Counted from the stretch's first letter, positions 20,423 to 30,021 are shown. The stretch: 64,000 bases of DNA from Pseudoips prasinana (GCA_951640165.1 OX621263.1:13646001-13710000); one strand, 5' to 3'. Translations and numbers: made by a program. The notes: generated by a model not told the origin, from the letters alone.

Positions 20423-20782
20423 TCTACCGTCACCGCCGACGCAACACTAAACATCATACTGTATCACGCCTCTCACACCCTTACCGCCAGCTACTGAAAC
20501 GACAGGACTCGCATGACAACAGTAAGATTAAATAATCTACGTTTAAAAACTTCCCGGGTATGACATACCCGACCTCACTCACGCCGGGTTAATCTCGCCG
20601 ATCAGTTACGGACCGATGAGAGCATCTAGGTATGAGTACGTAATCAGTCTGTAGATTGGTGACCTAAAACAGAAGTAGAAACATAAAAATCTATCGTCAA
20701 ATAATTCCACTTCGTGATGATGATTTATATAGCTATAATACATTAAACCGCAAAACTAAAGTTTCTTTAGTAAGACATAATG

Positions 20783-20925
20783 GTCGCCAGTTATATGACT
20801 GATAGCCGATAGCCGTAAACATAAACGCGCTGAAGTACCTAACTAAGTTTACCGACTTTCTTCCAAATGAAGCTAAAATTACACATAAGGGACCAACAGA
20901 TCAGTTAAACTGAATAGGTTGGAGA
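20783..20925. repeat. X-family repeat, diverged copy
   Basis: GACTGATAGCCGATAGCCG then TAAACGCGC and TACCGACTTTCTTCC, related to the repeats at 23094-25200 and 26220-27000. Confidence 0.55.
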
Positions 20926-21172
20926 TAAATCTGGTAGCCAGCCGGTAGGCTATAATAGGAAATTAATCTTGTACGTGTTTTGAATGTCACATCGTTAACT
21001 TGTAAGATAAAATTAATCAATAAATCGACGGTCACCGTAGCCTAGTTGGTAGTGCTCCTGCCTACGAAGCTGGTGGTCCTGGGTTCGAATCCCGGTAAGT
21101 GCAAATATTTGTGTGATGAGCACGAATATTTGGTTCTGAGTCATGGATGTTTTCTATGTATTTAAGTATTTA

Positions 21173-21266
21173 GAATACCTTTAACTTAATGCTTAGTTTT
21201 ATAATATATGCCTAGTAAATAGATTTAAGCCGTGTTGTTAAAAATATAATACTTATTTAATATTTA
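21173..21266. mobile_element. 94-bp insertion in SINE-A
   Basis: Foreign AT-rich sequence from GAATACCTTTAACTTAATGC to TTATTTAATATTTA. TATTTA is present at both sides (21167-21172 and 21261-21266), consistent with a 6-bp duplication, but the low complexity makes this weak. Confidence 0.5.
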
Positions 21267-21346
21267 TCTATCTATATAAGTATGTATTTCGTCGTCTGGT
21301 ACCCATAGTACAAGCTTTGCTTAGTTTGGGGCTAGGATGATCTGTG

Positions 21347-22738
21347 GGCTACGTACCCGTTGGACCTACAAGTTTAGACCCTCTATCGCAAAAGTACCCG
21401 TTCGACCTCATTTTAAGTCCCTTTGGACCTTCTTTAAAATATAATAATCAATGTGCCCATTGGACCTCTTTTTAAGTACCCTTTGGACCTTCAAGATTAA
21501 AACTACTAAAGATGAACCTGTTGGACCTCTATTCTAGTACCTTTTGGACCTTAATAAAATATGTTTTTATTTAGTATTCGCCCGGCGTTATTTTAGTAAA
21601 AAAAGGTACAGTTGTGATGAAAATGTTTAACCAGAATTCTAATAATTAGGCGAAATAGCATAAGCGAATACAGGCACAGTGTAGGTCATTGCTTAGAAGA
21701 GTTACTTATATGTGTTTTAGATTTTTTATTTGACATAACTTAATGTTTTTCCACTAATTTATTTAAAGAATTTGACTAAACTTGTCTAAACTTGACCTGA
21801 TATTTGTGATCTATTATGTATTAGATAGGGTTCAGTTTTCTTAGGTTAAAGTAACAATTTTTTTTAGGAAAATTGTAGGATAATACTGTGATTATAATGA
21901 TTGATCTGTGATTTATAGCTAATAACATAATTGTTTTTGTTTTTGAAAAGCTTATCTTAATGTTAGGCAATACGGTACTTTATTATAATTATCTGCGAGA
22001 TTTATGATAGAAAACTATGTATGTATTATGATATTTTTATTAAGTGTACTTAGTTTACATAGGTAAAAATAAGACTGATTTTAACATTTGATCTGTGATT
22101 TATATACTTTATTTTATTTATATACATTATACATTATTTTAAATTTACAACAAATCTACGAGACTAAGACTGTGATTACTTGAAAAGTTATTTACAAATA
22201 TGTAAAATACAAAGATATCTTATATTTACAAATTTAATTAAGTTGCTGCCTGTAAAACCAATCTTCACAAATTCAGTTGCTACGGCATACAATTTAGATT
22301 TAGAATTACTTACATTATTATATCAGTGTTTCTTTTTTTTTAAATGTGATATAAACATTGAAAATTAATATATAGTATGCATTTTTATGTATACCTACGG
22401 TCTTGAAGATTTGTCAAATTAGAAAAATGTAACTGGAATATGTGTTTTTATTTGTTACATAACGTTGTGATCTTTTATATTTTTGATTAATAACATTGAT
22501 TTATATTGTAGTGTTTTATTTTTATTAAGGTGTGTCACTTTTGTGCACGAGTGTATTTTAACTTTTTACACGAAGACATGTGAATGAGGTCCAACAGAAC
22601 TCGTTACTTAATAGAGGGTCTAACGGGTAATCAAGTATAGACAACATCCAAGTTTGAAGGTCCAAACGGTACAAAGGGGTCCAAAGGGTCATCTTTTTAG
22701 ACGAGGTCCAAACTAGGAGGTCCTACGGGTACGTAGCC
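21347..22738. mobile_element. 1392-bp non-autonomous DNA transposon with GGACCT subterminal arrays
   Basis: Exact 8-bp target duplication GATCTGTG at 21339-21346 and 22739-22746, within SINE-A. Terminal inverted repeats start GGCTACGTACCCGT, identical for 14 bp, then GGACCT after one mismatch, with partial matching to about 34 bp. The left 200 bp holds seven TTGGACCT-type words and the right 160 bp six, inverted. The interior is AT-rich; the longest frame (22180-22368) has no transposase motif. 8-bp duplications occur with hAT and P elements and with some Mutator-like and Merlin elements; these ends match none that I can name. Confidence 0.9.
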
Positions 22739-22797
22739 GATCTGTGTGACATTGGCCCTAGATATTAAATAAATAATAGAATACTTACCATATAGTC

Positions 22798-23092
22798 GAC
22801 TTCCTCATTGGTCTAACGGTACCGTGTTCAACCTCAGATAATGAGGTTCTGGGTTCAAATCCCGGGTCGAGCCTAAAGTGAATTTGTGATTTGAGAAAAA
22901 AATCTCAGTATCAGCCCGAAGTCTGGGATTCTAGGAGAGCACATAAAGCTGTCGGACCTGTAATTGACCTCTTTCCGGTCGTGTTGTCCCATCAGATCAT
23001 GAGAGTGATGGAATTGAAAGTGTCCCGCGCAGGTGGCTAGTCTCCATCGAGACTGGCCGCCGTAACCGAAATTCGGCCAGGAGGTCATTATT
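22798..23092 (+). mobile_element. SINE-C copy
   Basis: Head GACTTCCTCATTGGTCTAAC and GGGTTCAAATCCCGG, body with GAAGTCTGGGATTC, CCTCTTTCCGGTCGTG and AGACTGGCCGCCG, ending CCAGGAGGTCATT. About 295 bp. Confidence 0.85.
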
Positions 23093-23179
23093 TATCTTGT
23101 AATAGACATTATAGATAGTGGTTTTCAATAACATTTATAATATGCGTTCTTAATTAAGAAATTTACGATGATGAAGTAT

Positions 23180-23829
23180 GATCTGATGATGATGTATCTG
23201 CTTACCGTGCCCAGTTAAACTGGTTGCCCATTCGCTAGCGAAAAAAATTGAGGGCGCTCACCACACTTTTCTCCATAGTGGACTGTCCTACTGTTCCTTC
23301 TTATTTAACGCCTCACTTTCAATACCGTTCTGCTAATCATAGTAATACTCTCCGCTCTAGTCATAATCGTCTTTTACGATGTCCACCTCATAGCTCTGAC
23401 TTCATACACTGCTCTTTCGTTGTCCAATCTATACTTCTTTGGAATGAGCTTCCTGTAGGAATCAGGATGGCTAAGACTCGCTTCGCGTTTAAAAAGAAAG
23501 TTCGTGAGTATATTTCTAAGAAACTTCACACAGAAATGTCTCGTCAATAATTATATTTATTATTATATAGTATGTTATAGTATAGTATTCATTAGATTAA
23601 AATCATATAGTATTTATTGTAAGTATAGTATTTATTAAATATATTATATATAGTGTTCGTAATTATTATTAGTTTAATTATATGAATAATAAGTAAAAAT
23701 ACATTTTATATAACCCAAATGCACCTGCCACGATCTCTCTGCACTACCCTAAGGTTGACTGGTCGAAAATGCCTTTGACATTAAGTCCGCCTATGTACAT
23801 TCTCGCTGTACTAAAGTTTAAATAAAAAA
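23180..23829 (+). mobile_element. Jockey/CR1-type LINE, 5' truncated, with target duplication
   Basis: Flanked by ATGATGAAGTAT (23168-23179) and ATGAGGAAGTAT (23830-23841). The coding remnant reads YRAQLNWLPIR, a TAG stop at 23236-23238, then LRALTTLF through LLRCPPHSSDF and LLWNELPVGIR to TEMSRQ (stop after 23548). The xLxWLPIxxR...WNxLPxxIR pattern is the region behind the RT domain of many insect LINEs. The 3' end is AAATAAAAAA. It is a dead copy with the RT core missing. Confidence 0.8.
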
Positions 23830-24201
23830 ATGAGGAAGTATTATATAAGAAAGATGTTTCTAATGAGGGCTTAAGAGTAATTTAATTACAAATTTGCCAT
23901 GTTTTCTTAGTATCGCAGTAATGGCCACCGATAGTATGACTGATAGCCGATAGTCTTCTAACTATAAACGCGGTAACAATCACGTCAATAACGTCATCGA
24001 AGTGACGCTAAAGGCCGAAGCAGCCTGACGTCATGGCACCGCACGGCACGGCAAAGAATTTTATTGATACGCTCTTATTAAAACTCTATCATTATGGAGT
24101 CCGTAGTTTGTAATAGATATCGTAGATAGTGGTTTTCAATAACACTTGTAATATGAGTTCTTAATTAAGAAATTTACGATGAGGAAGTATTATATAAGTA
24201 A

Positions 24202-24370
24202 CTAGCTGTGCCCCGCGGTGTTACCCGCGTTAAATTTTATAAATTTTCTTTGCTATAAACCTCACGGAGCCCGAGACCTTTCCAACGAATGCAAAACCGT
24301 GGAAATCGGTTCGGGCGTTCTGGAGTTATAGCGTCAGGAAGGAAAACCCGACTTATTTTTATATAGTAGA
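24202..24370 (-). mobile_element. Short Helitron inside X-repeat unit 2
   Basis: The inverse reads TCTACTATATAAAAATAAGT at the 5' end and CCGCGGGGCACAGCTAG at the 3' end. It sits between A and T of the X repeat, and unit 1 (near 23850) shows the empty site. Confidence 0.85.
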
Positions 24371-24480
24371 TATGTTTCTAATGAGGGCTTAAGAGTAATT
24401 ATACATTTAATTAGAAATTTGCCAAGTTTTCTTAGTAACGCAGTAATGGCCGCCGATAGTATGACTGATAGCCGATAGTC

Positions 24481-25180
24481 TTTTAACTATAATCGCGGTA
24501 ACAATCACGTCAATAACGTCATCGAAGTGACGCTAAAGGCCGATGGAGACTGACGTCATGGCACCGCACGGCACGGCAAAGAATTTTATTGAAAGAGTTT
24601 TATTGATACGCTGTTATTAAATTTAACTATAAACGCGGTAACAATCACGTCAATAACGTCATCGAGGTGACGCTAAAGGCCGACGGAGACTGACGTCACG
24701 GCACCGCACGGCACGGCAAAGAATTTTATTGAAAGAGTTTTATTGATACGCTCTTATTAAATTTAACTATAAACGCGGTAACAATCACGTCAATAACGTC
24801 ATCGAAGTGACGCTAAAGGCCGACGGAGACTGACGTCATGGCACCGCACGGCACGGCAAAGAATTTTACTGAAAGAGTTTTATTGATACGCTGTTATTAA
24901 ATTTAACTATAAACGCGGTAACAATCACGTCAATAACGTCATCGAAGTGACGCTAAAGGCCGACGGAGACTGACGTCATGGCACCGCACGGCACGGCAAA
25001 GAATTTTACTGAAAGAGTTTTATTGATACGCTGTTATTAAATTTAACTATAAACGCGGTAACAATCACGTCAATAACGTCATCGAAGTGACGCTAAAGGC
25101 CGACGGAGACTGACGTCATGGCACCGCACGGCACGGCAAAGAATTTTACTGAAAGAGTTTTATTGATACGCTCTTATTAA
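24481..25180. repeat. Tandem array, 5 x 140 bp
   Basis: Unit starts at 24481, 24621, 24761, 24901 and 25041 give an exact 140-bp period. Each unit holds AACAATCACGTCAATAACG, a TGACGTCA palindrome (TGACGTCACG in one unit) and CACCGCACGGCACGGCAAAG. Units 2-5 differ at only a few bases; unit 1 is more diverged. No coding frame is conserved. Confidence 0.93.
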
Positions 25181-25227
25181 AACTCTACCACTATGGAGTC
25201 CGTAGTAGTGCACTTGACTTTCTATAA

Positions 25228-25628
25228 ATAATAAATAAATAAAATAAAAAAGGTTTTATTCACGTAGACTTTAAAAAAGCGCTTGTTAATAGTCAGAACA
25301 TGTTTGTAGTAATACAGTTATTATTTCTAGTTACTTATTACAGATATTTAGGTACACGGAATGTTAAAACATTTATACAATTTATTTTATAATGGTAGTG
25401 ATATTTAGCTAGCTTGTATTAAGTTATTGTCAAGGAGATTATGTTTAGGTTAATTATTGAAATTTATATTTTACTACATATTGTCTGAATGGTTCCGTCT
25501 ATATTATGGTATGAATTCAGTATTATTATTAACGGACCTTGTGCATAAAACGGCGGTCGCGCTTTAATGCTACCACCGGATCCAATGCGCCCCAACTGAG
25601 AAGACCCAGCGAAACAAACTCAGCAGGT
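25228..25628. mobile_element. Repeat U (LINE 3' end-like), copy 3
   Basis: ATAAATAAATAAAATAAAAA, AAAAAGCGCTTG, GGACCTTGTGC, CCACCGGATCCAATGCGCCC and AAACAAACTCAGC. It joins directly to the RT fragment at 25629. Confidence 0.6.
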
Positions 25629-26135
25629 TCATCTACTTTACTTTTTCATTCCTACTTGAATTTTAGATTACAGTGTGTTGAAGTAGGTGGCGAAAAGTCT
25701 TCAGATTTACCAGTGAAACTAGGCGTACCACAAGGCTCTGTTTTAGGCCCTTTCTTATTTTTAATCTTCATAAATGACCTCCCTTACTATTTGAAAAATA
25801 TATGTAACATCGTTTTATTCGGTGACGACACTTCGTTAATATTTAAAGTAGACCGTAATGATTATGACGATATAAATTACGTCCTTACTCTTGTGACACA
25901 ATGGTTTACTGCCATCAACTTAGTTTTAAATGCAAAGAAAACTAAATGTGTTAAATTTACCACGTCCAATGTTAGAAATGTAGGACCTAATATTATTATA
26001 GAAAATGAAACATTACAAACTGTAGACTCCACGGTGTTTCTTGGTATTACCCTAGACAGTAAATTACAATGGGGTGCTCACATCTGTAAACTTGCTGGTA
26101 GATTAAGTTCCGCCGCCTATGCTGTTAAAAGGTAA
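25629..26135 (+). mobile_element. Jockey-like LINE reverse transcriptase fragment
   Basis: About 168 codons open to a TAA at 26133-26135. RT motif B appears as GVPQGSVLGPFLFLIFINDL and motif C as FGDDTS where FADDTS is usual; then WFTAINLVLNAKKTKCVKF and FLGITLDSKLQWGAHI, the thumb lead. Only the middle of the RT is present: motif A, the endonuclease and the C-terminus are missing. Gly in place of Ala in the FADD box sits next to the catalytic aspartates. The frame is read-through from the preceding repeat (25539), so a start cannot be assigned. Clade Jockey is inferred from the motif wording. Confidence 0.82.
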
Positions 26136-26138
26136 GAT

Positions 26139-26196
26139 CGAACTCAGGACCTCTAGCATAACAGCGATAATCACTAACCACTAAACCAACAGGCTA
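26139..26196 (-). mobile_element. SINE-G head fragment
   Basis: The inverse reads GCCTGTTGGTTTAGTGGTTA then GAGGTCCTGAGTTCGATC, a tRNA-like head without a body. Confidence 0.6.
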
Positions 26197-26971
26197 TTTA
26201 AAAGTACTGTTTTTTATCCTTTTCGTACCTTAACAATAACAATATAACACGGAATCGCCGGTTGTTTGACTGATGACCGATAGTCATTGTGCTATAAACG
26301 CGGTACCGTACCTAAACGTACCTTTCTTCGAATGGACGCTAAAATGCCATATCGAAAGCCATACCCCTTATAAAAGGCAGTAATACGGAATAGCATGGAA
26401 GTGAAGCTACGAGGTTCTATAGATCCTGGTACTCAGGGTACCGTCGTAATAAGCTTTAAATATGTAGGTAATATGTAATCATTTTATCTGTGTGGTTTTC
26501 GGCCCATAAAGAACATTTAGACCACGACATATAATCCCCTGGGTGTCCTTAAAGGCGACTAAGGGAAAAACAAAGTAGTCAGGAGCGACATGTGGTGCTC
26601 TTGAATCCTTGGTATATTCCTTAGTCGCCTTTTATCGGCCACATCTAGCAAAACTGTGGCTTGGATGTGGATCAAACCATAGACCAACAGGCTAATCAAA
26701 AGAATTGTGTTTTATCCTTTTCGCACCTTAACAAGATTCTTAACGTGTGCTCAACAGCAATATAACACGGAATAGCCGGTTGTATGACAGATGGCCGATA
26801 GTCATTGTGCTATAAACGCGGTACCGTACCTAAAGGTACCTTTCTTCGAATGGACGCTAAAATGCCACATCGGAAGCCATACCCCTTATAAAACGTAGTA
26901 ATACTGAATAGTATAGAAGTGTAGAGGAGATAGTTAGCTATGAGGGCTCATAAATCCTGTTATTCAGGGTA

Positions 26972-27137
26972 GCTAGTCCCTCCCTCTTACCCACCACTGC
27001 AACTCCTGGAAGCCAGGATAAACAGTGGCACACAATGAAATTACACTGAGCGGTGAGGCTCAGGCATGTCACAGGGAATCGCTTTAACAGCCTTGGATCC
27101 CGCAAGGTATTTAATCAGAAATAAAAATAAGAGGAGT
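26972..27137 (+). mobile_element. 166-bp retroposed sequence of unknown origin
   Basis: Flanked by the exact 14-bp duplication TGTTATTCAGGGTA (26958-26971 and 27138-27151); copy 1 of the segment (near 26435) shows the empty site. It starts GCTAGTCCCTCCCTC and ends AGAAATAAAAATAAGAGGAG. It is GC-rich compared with its flanks and has no tRNA-like box or open frame of note. An A-rich end plus a long duplication indicates LINE-driven retroposition of a small RNA or an unknown SINE. Confidence 0.8.
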
Positions 27138-27208
27138 TGTTATTCAGGGTAACGTCGTCATAAGCTTTAAATATGTAATGTTATCCGTGTGGTTTTCGGC
27201 CCAGAAAG

Positions 27209-27590
27209 AACTAATACATACATAGACTCACGCCTGTTTCCCAGAGGGGTAGGCAGAGACAACGGATTTCCATTTGTCACGATCTTTGCATACTTCTTTT
27301 GCCTCGATTACTGTCATTATATTCTTCATACATGCTCGCCGGTTTAGGGTACTTCTAACCTGCCCTTTCTTGAGAACATCTCCAATTTGGTCAGAGAATG
27401 TTCGACGTGGTCTTCCCCTTCTGGTTGTCCCATTCACACAGGCCAGGTATACTTCTTTTGTCAATCTTCTTTCATTCATCCTTTCTAAATGGCCAAACCA
27501 TCTCAGCATGCCTTTTTCAATCTTTGTGACTCTTTCACACCACAACGCTCTCTTACATTAGTATTTCGAATTCTGTCTCTCAAAGTCACA
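27209..27590 (-). mobile_element. RTE-type LINE C-terminal fragment (type 2)
   Basis: 105 codons open on the minus strand (27228-27545): [19 protein letters not shown], then [34 protein letters not shown] and [15 protein letters not shown]. The 3' end at 27209 is TACATACATAGAC, a (TATG)n-like tail. The HLERM..RGRP..T pattern parallels the HIARR..GRPPTRW pattern of the RTE at 53898. RT and endonuclease are absent. Confidence 0.8.
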
Positions 27591-27779
27591 CCACACGTCA
27601 TATAATCCCCTGGCTGTCTAAAGGGCGACTAAGGGATACACCAAGTAGTCACAGAAGCGCTACCCCTACCAGCTACCACCTAACAGCGGTCAACTCCCAT
27701 ACCCAGCGCGGTAATAACGGAAAACCCCTCCAAATGGTGACCTAATGGGGGAAGTCTATGGCCAACATTATAAAGCAAA

Positions 27780-28256
27780 CGGCCACAATAGCAAGTTGTT
27801 CTCAGTACGGTTAATAATTCTGTAGTGTTACAATTTCAGTTAAAAACCATGTAAGTTAAGGTTTAAATTAAGCTAAAACAACACGGTAAGACTACTCCAG
27901 ACAAATAAATAGACCCAGCCGCTAAACGTGTGCAGTGTGTCACAATTGTCACGAGAGTTTCTAATTACATGTTCCAGGTAAGTTGTATCCTCCTCATACA
28001 ATTGAAAAAGTCTGAAACGTTAATAGTATATCTCACAGCAAGGCAAAAAATCAAAAGGACATTTAGACTAAGACTTCAAACTGCAGTTTAGTTCTTAAAT
28101 GTTCAACGAGCATTCTAAATATTACAAGACATATTCATTGAAATATGAATTAAATGGTCATTAGGTCTTATCAGTAACTTAATTAGATTGTCAATTAAAT
28201 AGTAGGTAGGTATGTATGTACTTCTAATGAATAAATATTTCATTCATATATTCGAA
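27780..28256. other. No gene; 5' flank of the first tRNA-Lys
   Basis: AT-rich. The last 170 bp resemble the flank of the tRNA at 36636 (GTTCTTAAATG, then TATGAATAAATATTTCATRA-like strings), which suggests that the flank was duplicated together with the gene. Confidence 0.5.
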
Positions 28257-28329
28257 GCCCGGATAGCTCAGTCGGTAGAGCATTGGACTTTTAATCCAAG
28301 GGTCCAGGGTTCAAGTCCCTGTTCGGGCG
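28257..28329 (+). tRNA. tRNA-Lys (UUU), copy 1
   Basis: 73-nt gene, no intron. Acceptor stem GCCCGGA pairs with TTCGGGC (one G-U), discriminator G. D arm TAGCTCAGTCGGTAGAGC; anticodon stem TTGGA/TCCAA with loop CTTTTAA, so anticodon TTT at 28290-28292, which reads AAA and AAG lysine codons. T arm CAGGG/CCCTG with loop TTCAAGT. A-box and B-box (GGTTCAAGTCC) for RNA polymerase III are internal; CCA is not encoded. ATTTTA downstream (28331-28338 region) offers a four-T terminator. All pairings are intact, so it is probably functional. Confidence 0.97.
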
Positions 28330-28804
28330 ATATTATTTTATTAAATTAAAGTTATATTTAACTTATTAAATTTAATAGATTTAATAATTGTAATAAGTTT
28401 TAACGTCTAATAAACTATTTTTCTTTTTGTCCTCCATGATCTGAGAATTATAATGCAGTAAGCCAATATATATAATGATAATAATAACATTGAACCCCCG
28501 GAAACATGAACCCTGTTCCTGCTGCCGGTTGCAGATCCCATTTAAACAGATATATTTAAAAATGTAGGTATATATTTGTTATAAATATATTTTAAAATAT
28601 ATTAAATAAGAAAATCTTTGCAAATAGATACTAATAATAAAATCATGGGACAGTAAACACACTGACCATGTGATCCCAAACATACTTTATACTACAGTTT
28701 TTTTATTATTATTTATTTTCAAAAATACATAGAAACCCAAAATACCATGAAAGCACGCAGGTTTGTCCGGCCGGCCAGAGTTCTACAAATATCTTAAAAG
28801 ATCA
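28330..28804. other. Nothing recognised
   Basis: AT-rich; short tandem TATATTTAAAA-like strings near 28550-28600 but no gene. Confidence 0.4.
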
Positions 28805-28974
28805 AAGCCAGCCAGCACATCCAGCTACCCATGATAGAGTTGAAAAACGATAAAAGAAATTCGACAGATTGCTGTCGAATTTCTTTTTATCAACTCTGTC
28901 ACATTAGCGTAAGGTTCTCTTTCAATTGGGGAAATTGGACAGATTGGGGTAGCTTGATGTGCTGGCGTCTGTAT
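28805..28974. mobile_element. M1 MITE (copy b) with an internal foldback
   Basis: The right end AGCTTGATGTGCTGGCGTCT is well kept; the left end is worn. A 30-bp inverted pair around GACAGATTGCTGTC (about 28833-28902) is extra compared with other copies. Confidence 0.75.
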
Positions 28975-29099
28975 ATGCAGCATGGTACCGTCGCCTCTGC
29001 ATTCATACATATATACTATATATAAATAATATATATTAATTGTGCTCATCCATCACACGAGAATCAGTCCTGGGCGAGAATATCAGTCAGTTAGGGCCA

Positions 29100-29395
29100 C
29101 TAACCACAGTTATTATTAATAAGCTAGTTTTCGAAAGAAAAAACAACTAATTTTAATTTCTTCGGGGAAGTTTGGAAGCGCCATTTTATTGCCATCGAGC
29201 TGTGAGTCACACGTAAATATTTACCGATAGCGAAGCGCCGCGCCGCGCCAAATGTTGTCGACCACAGACTTAAGGATGTATAGAAGAGACTTCTTTCTTT
29301 CTTTCCTATGAGGAGTGAAGAAGTAACAAACTCATCATCATCGTCAGCCAAATAACTGGATGAAAAGATTTCCACAATGGAATTGTGACCATGAT
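29100..29395. other. Unassigned, GC-richer patch
   Basis: GAAGCGCCGCGCCGCGCC near 29232-29250 stands out. A 120-codon minus frame (29124-29486) runs into repeat H and has no domain that I recognise. Confidence 0.35.
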
Positions 29396-29575
29396 TTGGA
29401 GGGATATGCCATAATCGACACGCTTGGCAGACGGGTTGGCGATCGCAGTATGATGTCATAATACTCAGAGAGATGCTGGTTCCCATTCTTAGGGAGATAT
29501 TTCTTCGGGACGACTTCTACTCACCCCATGGGATGTGATGAGGTAATGATGTTCTTTGCCGTCAGCTACACAGCA
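29396..29575 (-). mobile_element. Dispersed repeat H
   Basis: Inverse orientation: GGGATATGCCATAATCG, GCGATCGCAGTATGATG and GGGAGATATTTCTTCGGGAC, then CCCATGGGATGTGATGAGG. Confidence 0.65.
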
Positions 29576-30021
29576 AACAAACTATATTAAAACAAATATT
29601 CGAACCACATTTGCTATTATCAGATTAGTTAAAAGTGCTAGTCTTTGTATCGTTTCGATATCAAATTAGAATTACAAATATTTAAAGTTATACGTCCCTT
29701 GAACTAAAGCAAAATCCGAAGAAAAGCTTGATTATTGAAGCTTTAACATAGAAATTAATGATTTAGTAAAAATGTGTTAAACCATTAAAAATATAAAAAT
29801 AAAGCTTCTTTATCGAAACTAACCAATAAAAAAAATGGCTACTCTGTATTTTAGTAGCTCTACAGAACAACATCATAAAATGCATTACGGTGTTCAAATT
29901 AGCGCCTCTAACAGGCTACGGGTTCAGTGCCGAGTCGGGTAAACAACTAATTTCATTACTATCGGGATTTCGGGTTCAAATCACGCTATCACGCTATTTA
30001 TAAGGAAGGGATAAGCAGAAA
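29576..30021. other. Nothing recognised
   Basis: AT-rich, no repeat match. Confidence 0.4.

Larger units (their letters stand above)
19645..20588. mobile_element. PiggyBac-like MITE with TTAA target duplication
   Basis: 944 bp between TTAA (19641-19644) and TTAA (20589-20592). Ends are CCTGGCGTGAATGAGGT and the inverse of CCCGGCGTGAGTGAGGT, differing at two of 17 positions. TTAA plus CC-starting inverted ends is the piggyBac signature. No transposase frame is present, so it depends on an enzyme encoded elsewhere. It carries a fragment of another repeat (19972-20180) and a perfect hairpin (20383-20422). Confidence 0.88.
19444..20640 (+). mobile_element. SINE-D copy, split at TTAA
   Basis: Left part 19444-19644 ends GCCTAGTTGCTTAA; right part restarts TTAATCTCGCCGATCAGTTA at 20589. 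Joined across a single TTAA the two halves follow the 45292 copy. Confidence 0.85.
21027..22768 (+). mobile_element. SINE-A copy, split twice
   Basis: Head and body 21027-21172 (GTCACCGTAGCCTAGTTGG, GGGTTCGAATCCCGG), middle 21267-21346 ending GGATGATCTGTG, and the last bases 22739-22768 (GATCTGTGTGACATTGGCCC). A 94-bp piece and a 1392-bp transposon split it. Confidence 0.88.
23094..25200. repeat. X-family repeat, two tandem units, the second expanded
   Basis: Both units follow the order TAATAGA..ATAGATAGTGG, TTCTTAATTAAGAAATTTAC, GAGGGCTTAAGAGTAATT, CTGATAGCCGATAGTC, AACGCGGTAACAATCACG, CACGGCACGGCAAAG, ACGCTCTTATTAAAACTCTA, TATGGAGTCCGTAG. Unit 1 (23094-24105) carries a LINE insertion; unit 2 (24110-25200) carries a Helitron and a fivefold 140-bp expansion. 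Confidence 0.8.
26184..27720. repeat. Tandem segmental duplication containing X-like repeats
   Basis: Copy 1 (26184-26660) and copy 2 (26683-27720) share ACCAACAGGCTA, TTTTATCCTTTTCGYACC, CTATAAACGCGGTACCGTACC, CTTTCTTCGAATGGACGC, CATACCCCTTATAAAA, TTCAGGGTA and ATATAATCCCCTGGSTGTC. Copy 2 is longer because it gained a 166-bp retroposon and a LINE fragment. Confidence 0.8.

Noticed and set aside
21347..22738. LTR retrotransposon
   Set aside because: Ends are inverted, not direct, repeats, and the duplication is 8 bp; no polypurine tract or primer site is visible.
24481..25180. CRISPR-like array
   Set aside because: The 140-bp units are contiguous repeats without short direct repeats and unique spacers, and the genome is a eukaryote.
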